Shown: one piece after another, positions 30,040 through 40,949 of the stretch
How the letters are laid out: every line of letters starts with the position of its first letter
Numbering within the stretch: position 1 is the stretch's first letter
Source: Chrysophaeum taylorii
Lineage: Eukaryota; Sar; Pelagophyceae; Pelagomonadales; Pelagomonadaceae
DNA length: 64,000 nucleotides
Assembly (NCBI GenBank): GCA_029834535.1
Contig: JAQMWT010000007.1
Coordinates: 1-64,000 of the forward strand
Reading direction: 5' to 3'
Translations under genes and position numbers: made by a program
The notes under the pieces: model-generated
Told to the model about the DNA's origin: nothing
What the model saw: the letters and a program-made list of their open reading frames with translations, nothing else
Database searches by the model: none

Positions 30040-32070
30040 GAAAGGGCCGAAGAAAAGATGGCGACGCCTCAGGAACTCGCGCACCGGCGACGGCGTCTCC
30101 TCCAAAAAGAGCGACGCGATCGCGCGAGACACGCGCGGCCTGCGCGGCACCGCCCAAGCGAAGCTGAGAAACAGCAGGAAGCACCGCGAGGTCGACGCCG
30201 ATAAAAAACGCCAGCGTCGTGCTAGCGCGCAGCCGCAGGCCAAGGAAATGGAATGCGAGCGGGCACGAGAGCGTCGGGCGGCAGAGAGGCACGAAGATCC
30301 CGCGAAGAAAACGGCGCGGTGTCGTCGTGGTCGTGAGGTGCAACGGGCGGAGCGACACGAAGAGCTTCGAGATGACCCCGCGGGCCTCGAGCATCTTTAC
30401 GACTGCGATGCGAGTGCCGCTCTTCGAGAAGTCCTGCGACTCCCGTACCTCGAGGCCGAGCTCGAGAAGGCCAACGACCAGAAAGCGGCGCGCGACGCTC
30501 GGGCCGCCCAGGAGAATCGCCCCGTCGAACGTGGCGAGGTCGACGAACGCGTTGACTTCTTGCAGCAATTGGTTCACGACTGTGTTCAAGATTGCCGGCG
30601 TGATCTTCACCACTTTGGTCACGTCGACGACGATGTCAAACTCGCGTGTTACGACGACTTCAAGAACGCGCGCGAGCAGTTCGCCGGAAATCATCGCGCT
30701 TGCGGATCTTGTTTTGTTCGCGATCCCACCGAAACATACGAGACGATCGACGTTTTTCGCGATGCCAAGGGAACTGGGCTCGAATACTCGAAAGATGACG
30801 AGGACCTCCTCGAAAGCCGCGAACTCCGCACTTTCGAACTCGTGAGAGAGAAGATCGTTGATGGACATCGCCAGGAAGAGATCGTGCACGCCGATGCGGC
30901 CGCCTTCCACAACTCCTACGAGGCCTCAAATGGCGAAGGCCGATTCCACCTCATCCCAGAAGCTGTTCGTGAAATGGTACCGTGGACGTCTGCTCCAAGT
31001 GCTATCATCAAGCTTTAACTTTAGATTCTACACGAAGGCAAGTTGCGCCCAAAAACACGATCGCGTCTGGTGCAGATTTTGGTCGTCTCAGAATCAAGCT
31101 TGATGATGGAAGCGATCTCGACATGTCGCACCCATCCGACATCGAGGTTCTGCTTCTAGCTCGAGCACGTGCCTACTTGCGCGTACTCAAGCCGCTGCAA
31201 CCGGGCGTCGTTCTCGTCTACGCGGTCAAACCATCACTTTCCCGCAACACGTCGTCCTGGACAAAGCCGACGAACAATTTGGTCGCCGCATTGACCGTAA
31301 GGCCACTGATGTCGCGCTCAACGACGTCCTCGTATTCATTGTTCGTCCAGAAGGCACACAGGGCCAACTCGAGCGTAAAGCGTTTCACATGTTCGACACG
31401 CGCATCCGACGGTCTGATTCCGACCCCACGTTGTCTTCAGCTTGATGCAAGTGCAATTTCACGTCCCGGATCTGGACGTGCGCGACGAGAATATCCTCGA
31501 ACCTGGCGACAATGACTCCTTCCAAGAGAACTTTGGCGACTTCTTGCGAATTCGCCAAGGTCAGACGCGCAGCGACGCCGAAACTTACGTCGCTGAGGTC
31601 CTCAAACAAAAAGCGCGTCGCGTGCAAGACACGAAACTTGATGAAGTTGCGATGCCATCTGACGTCGCGAACGTCCGGGCCATTGCCCGAAGCGACCATC
31701 ATCGTGCAGTAGACGAAGGAAGACGACCTCGAGGCAACGCCGAACAATTGAACGACAACGATGACGACGTCGCGAACGAGGACGACAACTCAACACAAAC
31801 GGAAGTCGGTCACGTCGGTATTTTTTACCCCGACCGGAGCAAACCGCGACGGTCATCCTTGAAAGCATGGAGGCGACGGCGAAGGACATCATGCAGAACC
31901 GTGTCGACGAGTCTCCGTCAAAAGAGACCCGAATCATCGAAGACAAGCAACGACGCTACGAGCTACGCCGAGGCATCGTCCCCCTTGATGATTATGCTGG
32001 ATTTCCGCAAGCGCTCTACGACGCATTCTTCACCCTATTTGTTACGCGTCGCGGTATCACCCTCAACAGG
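30040..32070 (+). pseudogene. Helitron-type protein, N-terminal half
   Basis: ATG at 30040 opens MERAEEKMATPQELAHRRRR. After a frameshift comes a charged helical region, then NHRACGSCFVRDPTETYETI (about 30690-30745) and GRFHLIPEAVREM (about 30940). After another frameshift follow VDVCSKCYHQALTL (about 30984) and IASGADFGRLRIKLDDGSDL, then VLLLARARAYLRVLKPLQP, SRLRGQTITFPQHVVLDKAD and VFIVRPEGTQGQLERKA. These match the Cys-containing region that precedes the Rep domain in Helitron proteins (DUF6570-like). The sequence is cut at about 32070 before any HUH Rep motif. It may be the missing 5' half of the family whose 3' halves fill 1-5273, but no copy here contains both. Confidence 0.65.
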
Positions 32071-32082
32071 ATCCTCCCAGAA

Positions 32083-33189
32083 CATGAACATTGCTGTGCT
32101 TACCCCTACAGCTGAACCTCTCGATAACGTTCCTGCAACTTTACGACTTCTAAAAGAGGAAATCCAGTCACTTTCTTTGCACATCGCCAAGCGTGATAAG
32201 CAACTATCAGAACGTGACCAACGAATTTCCGATGCATTGGAGACCATCACTCAACTTCAAAGTGCAAATGATGCTCTCAATCTAACTAACTTCAGACCTC
32301 TCCCGAGCATGGGAGCCAGGCCGGACCGGCAGGAGCCGGTACGGAATCACAGAGGAAAATCACGCAGTTGGGGCAGAGGCGAGGGACGAGGACGGACTTG
32401 TTGATGGTGTACCGCCACTGCGCGCGGTCTTATGCGAGGTCGTGCAAAAGCGTCGCAGGCCGCGGACGTGTTGGTCCACGAACAATCGACCTGTCCGTCG
32501 CGTTCTGCCCAACCGAGCGAACCCCATCCCAGCGCGGACTTTCCGGGTGCTAACCGGCCAGCCCGGGAGGCGAGCAGGCACCGTCTCACTCCGGGACGGC
32601 CGGGGCCGCCGCAGGGAGCAAGCGTGTTAGGCGCCGTCCTCCATCGCAACCAACGGGTAGCGATCGCAGGGGTGCTCTCACCGCGCAATTAACTGATAAC
32701 ACCACGCATGTGTCACTCTTGGATGATTTGCTTTCTAACCACCAGATGTACCAGGATGCCACATTGTCCACTCTTGCTGTTTTAGCTCACCTCGTTTAAA
32801 AGTCACTCATCACTTCATTTGGACAGTCTCCTCCAAACACCTTTGCGGAGGCGCAACGACTTATAATCGAAAATACCGCTGTTGGTTTACATACCGCTAT
32901 GTCTGATGCACAGGAACGTGTTATCCCTGCAACAGAGTCGCGTACTCTACCACCTGCTGCTGCTATGTCCTACCTGACTTCCGTCATTTCTCCACTTGCT
33001 GATCTCTGTGACGCGACGGCTGTGAACAAGACTACTAATAACGATGATCTCGAAGACCATGTCACGTCTTCCCCGGAATTAAAGAAACTTGACGAAAATA
33101 GTGAAGATGAATTGGACCATACGTCCGACACTATGGATGCAGACTCGTTACGTAACGTAACGACACGTCCAACTTCATCCTCATCATGT
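32083..33189 (+). pseudogene. Copia ORF3 remnant split by SINE-B
   Basis: Starts MNIAVLTPTAEPLDNVPATL, then LLKEEIQSLSLHIAKRDKQL, parallel to QLKEEVRSLSLRLTNTEQHL in copia 2 ORF3. SINE-B interrupts it at 32280-32672. Past the insert it resumes LTDNTTHVSLLDDLLS (copia 2: IENIKHVSLLDNILS). After an in-frame stop (about 32798) it continues MSDAQERVIPATESRTLPPA to SEDELDHTSDTMDADSLRNV. The conservation of this ORF between copies argues that it was a real gene. Confidence 0.75.
32280..32672 (-). mobile_element. SINE-B, copy 1
   Basis: 393 bp with a perfect 8-bp target duplication TGCTCTCA (32272-32279 and 32673-32680). Its 5' half (complement of CGTCTCACTCCGGGACGG...CCTCCATCGCAACCAA) equals the APE-LINE 5' UTR (51290-51524). 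Its 3' half (CCGCCACTGCGCGCGGTCTT in complement, then GGCTCCCATGCTCGGGAGAG) equals the APE-LINE 3' end. Tail of GTTAG type. Confidence 0.88.
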
Positions 33190-33370
33190 TAATTGTAATG
33201 TAACCTCATCGTTTATGTTGTTGTCATCCGCATCATGTTAATTGTAATGTAACCTCGTCGTTTATGTTGTTGTTTTTGTTTAAGTTACTCGATGCTTTCA
33301 TGTATCGTACACAAGCTTCACACTCAAGAACGTCTGGAACGCACAAAGCCTTTTCCACACGCTGAGGGGG
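33190..33370 (+). repeat. Copia 3' UTR with 51-bp tandem duplication and PPT
   Basis: CATGTTAATTGTAATGTAAC...TTATGTTGTTG is repeated twice (33185-33280). The polypurine tract GAGGGGG lies directly before the LTR. Confidence 0.7.
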
Positions 33371-33788
33371 TCCAGAGAGCTACAGCTACACTATAATGTG
33401 TACGACACTGGAGTTCCTCGCACCTCTTTTCACACTCCTTCTACATGAGGGTTTTCTCTCCGTAATACGGCTTTCCCTCCTATCTCCCTCTTCCTTACCC
33501 TCCCGCATTTATTACTTTCAAGACTATGAAGAACTAGGTCTGAAGCTTTCTTCCAACAAGGAGAAATCCTCCAGGTGCGTACCGTTGGGTATGGGGTCTT
33601 CTGCTTAATTAGCAGCAGCTTCGTTCCTCGTTGTCAGTGTAAAAGCTTCTATGGGACCTAATGTCCTTAGGGAGTTAGGGCCGAAATCCCTACCTTGTGT
33701 AGTAGCATGTGACAAGCGGAATGGTCTGTACACGCCTAAGTCCGCACGCGGTCTCTACCATGTACCCGGAGAGGGTCAAATCTCTCCA
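33371..33788 (+). repeat. 3' LTR of copia 2 family
   Basis: TCCAGAGAGCTACAGC to CAAATCTCTCCA, matching 53204-53599. It has inserted into an RLE-type LINE: the next bases (ACTGC..CGCCCCGCGGATGGA) are LINE coding sequence. Confidence 0.82.
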
Positions 33789-34396
33789 ACTGCTTCGCCC
33801 CGCGGATGGACTACCTCGCGCAACACTGCTACCCCACCAATGCCTTGAGCGCGCTCCGCCGCTTCGACGTTGCCGTCCTCAGCTTCGTCACCACAGCACT
33901 TGGCGCTGAGCCGCGTCAGGTTTTTGACTCCACCGGCATCGTCCTCCAGCGCCTCCGCCTTCCTGCTCGAAGTGGGGGTGGCGGCATTCGCTCCTGCGCC
34001 GACCTCAGCCCCGCCGCCTTTGTTGGTACGGCGGCCCAGGCCCTCCCACACCTCGTCGACCTTCGCGATCCTACGGGTGCCGTGGAGGTCCCTGGCTACC
34101 TCCCCCGCCTCGCCTCGGTCCTGGGTGCCACTTCTTTTTGCACAGGTAACGAGTTGCACCGTTGGCACCACCTCCTCGCATCCGGTTGCCGCCTGGGGCG
34201 AGCACTCGAAGCTGCGTGGGACGGACTTCGGGCTGATCTCCGTACCACGCTGGCTTCCCACGGCGGCGCTGGTTCCGGCGACCCCGCCGACGTTCATCTC
34301 GTCGACGGTCCTCTCTCCCACGAATTCGTCTCCTTGGGCGTCCTCGTCGACCCCACCATCTCGACACCCGTGCTCATACCCCAACTCCAGCGTGTG
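33789..34396 (+). pseudogene. RLE-type LINE pol fragment
   Basis: Reads MDYLAQHCYPTNALSALRRF through VSLGVLVDPTISTPVLIPQL, nearly identical to 45551-46138 of the large LINE. Covers the thumb/linker after the reverse transcriptase. Truncated on both sides, by the copia LTR at 33788 and by unrelated sequence after CAACTCCAGCGTG at 34393. Confidence 0.85.
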
Positions 34397-35386
34397 TAGT
34401 GGTTTTCTCAGATACCCGCCCCTCTTGGCCAGGCGAGAGGCCTCAACAACCCTTTCTCCCAACCCGAACCGCGGGTGAAACCACCACACGCCCGATCTCA
34501 GCGCAAACACCTCACGCCATCATAAAATCGGACAATCAAATGAGGGTAATAGCAAGAAGACAGCAAGAAAGCAATACAAATGCCTGGTACATTGGGTGCA
34601 GTGGAAGCGCAGGTGAGGATGTCAAGATGACACCCCCCCCATCATTGCAAGGTCAGTACCAAGGCAACAATCAGGGTAAGTCAGGTGGCAGGCATGCAAG
34701 TGGGGGGGATGGGCGTTACTGCCACGGGAGCCCCCTACTTGAGATGAAGTCGTCCTCGACTTCAAGGGTGACGAAGGTCACGCTCGCGAATGGTACGATA
34801 AGCTCGGTTAGCTACATCAGCAGGAACTTTGTTGCAGTGGAGGCCGAAGTTACTGACGAGGACGTCGATTTCATCCGGGCGAAAATCAGTCACACAGGGC
34901 TCGCAGCTCTCCATGTTTGGTCGTAGGCGTGTGAAGCTACGGTCCTTGAATTCTGGTCTTAAGCGTCGCTCGGCCAGGGGCTTAGTAGGACAAAAACACG
35001 AGGATCATCGCGCGGTCCCAAATCGGCATAGTAGTGAAGCGCAACTGTATTGTCCTGATCGTATTCTTAATACTGCATCTCAGACTCTTTTAGGATACCA
35101 TAATCATTTGTATAGAAGTACCTTTTGTTAATTTTCAATATCACAGGTACAGTCCGTCTTTACTATGATTTTTATCTATTTTTAGCAATTTTAACCTGAT
35201 TTTCTCTACTTTTTTACACATGAATGATTTTGAATTCGTTTTTCTTCTCATTTATCTATATTATTACTCATTTCCATAAATTTTGAAATTCCTAAATATA
35301 TTTATTTTTTTATTTAATATAAAAAGAGAAAGAAGAATATTACTTCTATCTCTTTATATACCAAAACTACATTAATTATTAATCTA
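34397..35386. other. Unassigned stretch, AT-rich toward its end
   Basis: No supported gene. A possible decayed frame (about 34740-34930) reads SSTSRVTKVTLANGT and EVTDEDVDFIRAKISHTGLA but matches nothing I recognise. From 35110 the sequence is strongly AT-rich. This is where a 3' LTR of the neighbouring gypsy element would be expected, but none resembling its 5' LTR is seen. Confidence 0.4.
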
Positions 35387-37097
35387 TTAATAGACTTCGG
35401 CAACGTAGATACGCTTCTTCCACGCGTTGGATCGTTCTTTAACCCTGAAAATCGCGAATTTACCATGATTGAAACGGTCGCGGTCTGAAGGTACATGCAG
35501 AGGGGCTGAAGAAGTGTCGATGGTTGGCACTTTCAAAGGCACAATCTGTCGTACAGATACTACAACCGACTCAGTATCATCGTCGTTGACGTCCTGAATT
35601 TCGCAAACGACGGGAGAGATCTTTCTGGTAACCATGTAAGGCCCGCGCCAAATGGGCCGTAGCTTGTGGCGCGTCTTAGGCACGAAACGCAGAACATAAT
35701 CACCTGGGAAAACTGGATGTCAATTTGGTGGGCATCATAGTTGAGTTTTTGGCTCTCCTGTGCTTTGCGGTGAGCTCGTGTAACGAGTCGACTATAAAAT
35801 TCAAACTTGTTCTTAAAGTCAATCAAAATCTGCTGACGTGATTGCGGTAGATCACGACGTTCACTCAAAAGATTGTAATCGGGTGGCAACAGGGGTTGCC
35901 TGCCAGTACGCATCATGAAAGGCGAAATCTTCGTTCCCGGAATGTACATCCAATTGTACATGAATGCCACATATGGAAATTCGACCAATCTGGCTGACGC
36001 TGTTCATCGATTGCAGCTCGCAATAAGGCTTTGATAAACCGGTTGACACGTTCAGTGTGGTTACTCTGAGGGTGATACGGAAGGGTAGTACGATAACGCA
36101 CGTTGAATTGACGAACAAACGTGCGCAATAACCAGTTCGCGAACTCATTTCCATTATCCGTGACTATGCACCGTGGGAGACATCCCTCAAGTAAAATCTT
36201 GTCCACAAGCGCGTTCAAAATTGAATAATCATGCTTGGTGTTGATCAGAGCCAATTTCAAGAAATGCGACGCTGCATCGTACATCGCGAGTATGTACGTG
36301 TACAGGTCAGCGCCTCGCAGAGGTCCAATCAGATCCATACCTAGGACATAGCAATCTCCGACGCGATTCGGTTGACAGAGCAAGCCATGACGCCTAGGCA
36401 TGGTGGGTCGAATCTTCTGGCAAATAATGCGGGCATTGACGAACTCATTCACTGACGATGAGACGTTTGGCCACCAATACCGTTCTAAGATTTTATTCGC
36501 TGTGGAGTCTCGTCCTACATGGCCTCCGAACAATCCTCGGTGATGCATGGCGATTACACGCTTTCGCATAGACTGAGGGACCACAATAAGACGTTGAGAA
36601 TCCGAATCATCGACCTTATACAACACGTTGTTATCAACTTCATACGGTACGGATGACTGATCATCTTGATCTTTCTGCTCAGAATCGAGATTTCGTTTGA
36701 TTCGCTTGCATGTGTCATCTTCAGCTTGTTCTTTCGCTATCTCATCGAGAGTGGTCTCATCCTCCGCGTGATCCGCAAAAGGGAGACGTTCGACGGAGTC
36801 AACTGGCTCGGACTCGTACGAGAATTGAGGCGGTTGTACGTTGTGTCGCGTACTAACTGCTGCCATAGCTGCGGAGGGTCCGCTGTCCGTCGGTATAGGC
36901 ATCGTCACCGAAGAGAAGGTGAAACAGGTTGTGTCAGGTACATCGGTGGGGGGTTCTTGGAAGATCAAATAAGCTTCATTGATCGGCTCCCCGTCTTCGT
37001 CTTTCATTGTCGATAGGATTGCGCGACAGACAATCCGGGATGCGCATGCCAGGGGAATTTTCAGGCTTGTATCAGAGCTCCCGGTCGAACGCAGCAA
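35387..37097 (-). pseudogene. Gypsy integrase
   Basis: Zinc-binding H2C2-like region (MHHRGLFGGHVGRDSTANKI, then ARIICQKIRP). Core with VLGMDLIGPLRG (first Asp, about 36345), IVTDNGNEFANW (second Asp, about 36155) and NHTERVNRF (Glu, about 36045). After frameshifts near 35970 and 35700 the C-terminal GPY/F-like region appears as RPIWRGPYMVTRKISP. The three catalytic acids are intact. The protein is broken. Confidence 0.82.
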
Positions 37098-37300
37098 GCC
37101 GCATAGCCCATCGCGCTATCTGTCCAGACGCATGGTTTGAATCCCGAATAAATGTCAAATTACGATGATCCGTCTCTAATTTCATCTGATGACCTTCGAT
37201 ATAAAATCGGAAATTTTCAAGAGCGGAGAGTACTGCGAGGAGTTCCAAGCGCCGAGGATCATACTTCCACATCGACTTAGGCACGGTTCGACTCCAGTAC
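37072..37300 (-). pseudogene. Gypsy RNase H fragment
   Basis: YDPRRLELLAVLSALENFRF (Glu of the active site), then ETDHRNLTFI (Asp) and ASGQIARWAMRLAAFD, all classic Ty3 RNase H blocks. The N-terminal first Asp is gone because the deletion that removed RT ends just upstream. Confidence 0.8.
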
Positions 37301-37682
37301 TCAACACCTCTCTCTTCTGTTCTTTCTCTTCCATCGTCGTCAACGACGGTTCAACACCGATGAAGTAGCTGGTAAGGGTGCCTCGTCCCATATGAATGGT
37401 GTGTTCGGGAATCCGGCGTATGGACTCGGGAACAAAGTGTTGTATTGTGCGCGTAAAGCAAAAAGATGCGCCACCGTCAATCAATGAAGTTTCAGTGCCG
37501 GGTCCATTGCATCCGTGCAGCGAGTTAGTCTTCTTTGAGGTCTTTCCTGGAGTGTAAGTTGCACAAATGAAATCTGCGACTCTGGGTGAGATGGTTGATG
37601 ATGTCGGGAAATTCGTCATCGTGAGGCTTGGTGCCTGATTGAGTAAGATGTGGTTGGCGGCACAGGCGTCGTCGGCAACCAT
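37300..37682 (-). pseudogene. Gypsy protease region
   Basis: Contains ETSLIDGGASFCFTRT (about 37455-37500), an aspartic protease site with DGGAS in place of DSGAS. It runs to VEPSLTTMEEK and then joins RNase H text directly, marking the RT deletion point (about 37330). Confidence 0.65.
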
Positions 37683-37993
37683 CAGCGAAAAAAACGACTC
37701 TGGTGGAGAGCACGCATGTAGTCACTGTGACGTTGTGCGTGGTCTTCGGCGGAGTCATCTTCATCATTGATTTCGGGAATGGTGTCGTCGTAGAGGTCTA
37801 GCTGACCGTGGTCGTCATAGAAACCGAGGTGCCCTTTTTCATCTTGTTCATCGGTTTCGGCTTCGCCCTCATCAGGTGGATCGTCCTGGGGATCGGACGA
37901 CAACATCTGGCGAAATTCGGCGGTATCGTTTTCGGCTTCGGAGAGAAGTATCTCGTATGAGATGGTGGTGATGAGGTTGATCAGCTTGCTCAT
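37682..37993 (-). pseudogene. Gypsy acidic linker ORF
   Basis: MSKLINLITTISYEILLSEA followed by a long acidic region (DDPPDEGEAETDEQDEKG). It lies between gag and protease, in a frame different from gag. Confidence 0.5.
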
Positions 37994-39520
37994 GCGCTCG
38001 GAGCTGCACGTATGTTGGCGACCGGCTTGGCTAAGATGCCGTGTGGTTTGGAGCTTGCGACGGACTTCACGAAGGGGGACCTTGAGGCGTTGGTCAGGAG
38101 TAGATGGTTTGGGTGGATGCGGTTGAGTGGGAAAGGTGACCCTGCGAAGGTGCGGGTGCTCGCGTTTGTCAGGGGTGACAGGAGTAGCACGGGCATATGC
38201 TTGTTCTTCGTTGGGGTGACAGGGGTGGCCTTGGGCTTAGGATTGTCAATGATGTCGTAGTAAGACGGGGAGCGAGGATTGGGAGGCTTTTTGTTAGGAG
38301 GGGGCTTCTTGGGGTGCCGCGAAATTTGCTTTTTGCGGTAGGCGTGGAGTTGGTGAATGAGGTCATTGTCTTCATCTTGATCAAGGTTGGCCTCCGTGAG
38401 AAAAACAGCGACGGGGTCGGTGTCTTCATTGGAATCCGGAGGGGTGTCATCTTCGGAACGAGAGGTGTCATCATCGTCTTCGGTTAGGTGGAGACCACGA
38501 CGGCGGGAGCGAAAGCGGGGGTTGTCTTTGTCCCTTGTCGGCAGACGACCAACGTCAGTGACTAATCGCACCGGCTTGAAACTTAGAGTTGGGTGAGGCT
38601 TGAGGTGAGCCCAAAAGTTGCGCTCGAAGGTGGAGACGACGGAAATCCGGGCGATGAGCTTGGGAAGGTGGTTTATCGCTTCCTTGTCTTCGTCGAGTAG
38701 CAAGGAGTCGTTGGAGGCACGCAAACAATTGGCAAGACGCGTGAAGCCCTTGACGTGCGATGAGGCGCGGGAGTCGAGTAAACTTGGGGGATACTTGCAC
38801 CGGAGGATTTGGTGTGTTTCTTGGAGGATCTTGTCATCGGAGAGTTGAAGAGAAGAGTCGCTAGTGATCTGGCGCAGTTGCTGTTGTACATGACGCATGT
38901 AGTCAATGTAGTGAGCAGGCTCATGTATTTCCGGGTTGAACGGCGTGTGGAGCTTTGGCTCGTAGACGTTCTCCAGGAAGTGTTTGCCGAACTTGCGGTA
39001 GACACCCTCGTGGTAGACGTAACGGCCTTGGAAATCTTGCGTGTTCCCGGCGGTAGAGTGGTTGTCGGGGTCCTTGTCGTATTCGTCGATACGGTGGCTT
39101 AGAAGAGCGTCAGCGAGATCATTAGATCCGCGCAAGACGGATTCCCACGTGTAGAAGCCCTGTATAACGTATTGAGCTATGCCTGTTGCAGGCATCCGAT
39201 GTTCGACGAACAATTGCATGACGCGAAACGAGTGCATTTGGGGTGTGAGTTGCGCGTTGTCCATTGACTTGAGGACGGCGCTAGGTGGGTCACTAAAGGT
39301 GTTAACCGTAGTCTTGTGATCTTGTTGAGCCGGAGTGGGAGGCGGAGCCGCAGCAGCGACGGCAGGTGGTGGTGCTTGCGTTGCTTGCACTTGGGCGGAC
39401 AGCGCGCTTAATTGAGCCATCCAGCGAGCTTCTTGGTCTTGCATCTCTTTTTGATGCCTGGCTTCTAAGCGAGCTTCTTGTTCTCGAATCTCCTTTTGGA
39501 GTTCTTGATTGGTTGGCATT
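37990..39520 (-). CDS. Gypsy gag
   Basis: ATG at 39520, MPTNQELQKEIREQEARLEA. Intact frame of about 510 residues: coiled-coil N-terminus; capsid-like region (FRVMQLFVEHRMPATGIAQY, FYTWESVLRGSNDLADALLS); acidic stretch (LTEDDDDTSRSEDDT); basic Pro/Lys-rich C-terminus. Relative to the gag at 5594-6241 about 110 residues are missing in frame between YEPKL and TPFNPEIHEP. No CCHC knuckle is seen. The same start occurs at 6521 and 51531. Long enough to be a functional capsid gene, but the element lacks RT. Confidence 0.75.
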
Positions 39521-39603
39521 TTGCTTGGGTTCAGGAACGTCAGTGAGCGGGACTCGTCTGGAAATCCTGAGGCTCTGCTGATACCGGGACTGGTGCCCAA
39601 TAC

Positions 39604-39782
39604 CTAGAAAACAGCAATTTCAACTGTGTTATCCTTCAGCAGAGCGCGAGAACAGTGGTAGTCTGTCCTCGAATCTGACTCCTAAACGAGGACAGCCGGT
39701 GTGAATAACGCAGCGTTTTCTTAAATCAAAAGGTGGCAAAGTTAAGGGAACTAACCCTAGAATGTGGGGTACTAACCCTAAT
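39604..39782 (-). repeat. Gypsy 5' LTR (partial)
   Basis: Minus strand: TAGGGTTAGTACCCCACATT, ..., TTATTCACACCGGCTGTCCT, ..., TAACACAGTTGAAATTGCTG, TTTTCTAGG. Similar blocks occur at 47445-47585 (plus) and 53036-53203 (minus). Confidence 0.65.
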
Positions 39783-40021
39783 TCAGATTTTCTATCTCTA
39801 CGTGATCTGCATCATACCGGAGGCCATCGTCGTCATGTACAATGTCACCGTTGTTGCGGTGCGAACCGCAAGACACTGCCGCCAAAGTCCACGAGACAAA
39901 TGACATCGCGCTATACGACACCAAGCACGAGACTCGCACTCACACCACCACTTCAAGCGTGCCACGGCTACGAGCCCGGCGCGCCACGCGATGAGCCCCT
40001 CACACCCCCCATGTAAATATA

Positions 40022-40390
40022 AATAACTAACTACCTAACCAGCCATGGCGGGTGGGAGTAGGGTCACTGGGCGATGAGACGGGGTGGGTAGAGTGGGGGA
40101 TTGAGGACGAGTTGAATTGTTGTCGCCAGTTCTCACCGGTTTGAGCGAGGGAGTGCCAGGTCTTTGTGAGTATATTGAACTTGCGGAGTGCCTTGTTGAG
40201 ACCACGGCCGTACGTGTGATGTGGGGACCCGCGAGGACGTTTGGAGGCGCACCGGATGGTGAGCATTTTCCGAGTGAGGCGATGCGAGGGAATGCGGGCA
40301 ACGTGCATGTATAGACTACGTCGTATGCATACATATAGCTCCACCACGGAGTACTGCCCCGTGGCTCCACACACCAAATCTAGAGTCTAC
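40022..40390 (-). pseudogene. APE-type LINE 3' end, second family
   Basis: Reads HVARIPSHRLTRKMLTIRCA, SKRPRGSPHHTYGRGLNKAL and WHSLAQTGENWRQQF, matching the C-terminus of the LINE at 48151 (RPPGAPQMTYGRTLAKALRK, WHDLAQDRAQWRSAI). Ends in a GTTAGGTAGTTAGTTATTTA tail (40020-40042 complement), so it is a separate, 5'-truncated LINE. Confidence 0.75.
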
Positions 40391-40487
40391 GTCAGTAGAG
40401 CTCTACATATCATAAAAAAGACATGTATATCAAAAAAAGCAGATGTATGGGTACTGGAAAAAAAATAAAGTCTGCGCCTCTCAACTC

Positions 40488-40866
40488 GTTGCGATGGAGG
40501 ACGGCGCCTACCACGTTTGCTCCCTGCGGCGCCCCCGGCCGTCCCGGAGTGAGACGGTGCCTGCTCGCCTCCCGGGCTGGCCGGTTAGCACCCGCAAAGT
40601 CCGCGCTGGGATCGGGTTCGCTCGGTTGGGCAGAACGCGACGGACAGGTCGATTGTTCGTGGACCAACACGTCCGCGGCCTGCGACGCTTTTGCACGACC
40701 TCGCACAAGACCGCGCGCAGTGGCGGTCCACCATCAACAAGTCCGTCCTCGTCCCTCGCCTCTACCCCAGCTGCGTGATTTTCCTCTGAGATTCTGTACC
40801 GGCTCCTGCCGGTCCGGCCTGGCTCCCATGCTCGGGAGAGGTCTGGATTTAGTTAGTTAGTTAGTT
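40488..40866 (+). mobile_element. SINE-B, copy 2
   Basis: GTTGCGATGGAGGACGGCGC to GGCTCCCATGCTCGGGAGAG, ending (TTAG)n. The first about 20 bases of other copies are missing or diverged. Same LINE 5'-plus-3' make-up. Confidence 0.85.
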
Positions 40867-40898
40867 GGCTATTCTCACTTTTAATTCAGACAAGTGCA

Positions 40899-40946
40899 GT
40901 CATGCACCACATACACACCCCCCTCTAAGCAGTCGACCTTCAAAGA
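40899..40946 (+). mobile_element. RLE-type LINE 3' end fragment with target duplication
   Basis: About 48 bp ending TAAGCAGTCGACCTTCAAAG, flanked by CAGACAAGTGCAG (40887-40899) and CAGACAAGTGTAG (40947-40959), a 13-bp duplication with one mismatch. It shows directly that this LINE tail inserts at CAGACA-like sequence. Confidence 0.75.
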
Positions 40947-40949
40947 CAG

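Larger units (their letters stand above)
35387..39782 (-). mobile_element. Ty3/gypsy element, RT-deleted
   Basis: On the minus strand: partial 5' LTR (39604-39782), leader, gag (39520 down), protease, RNase H remnant and integrase. There is no reverse transcriptase and no 3' LTR. The order protease-(RT)-RNase H-integrase is the Ty3 order. Confidence 0.8.

Noticed and set aside
29873-30910. 345-codon minus-strand open frame
   Set aside because: It is the antisense of the Helitron N-terminal coding region, which carries recognisable Cys motifs on the plus strand.
33776-34510. 244-codon minus-strand open frame
   Set aside because: Antisense of a LINE pol fragment and the same shadow as at 45115-46128.
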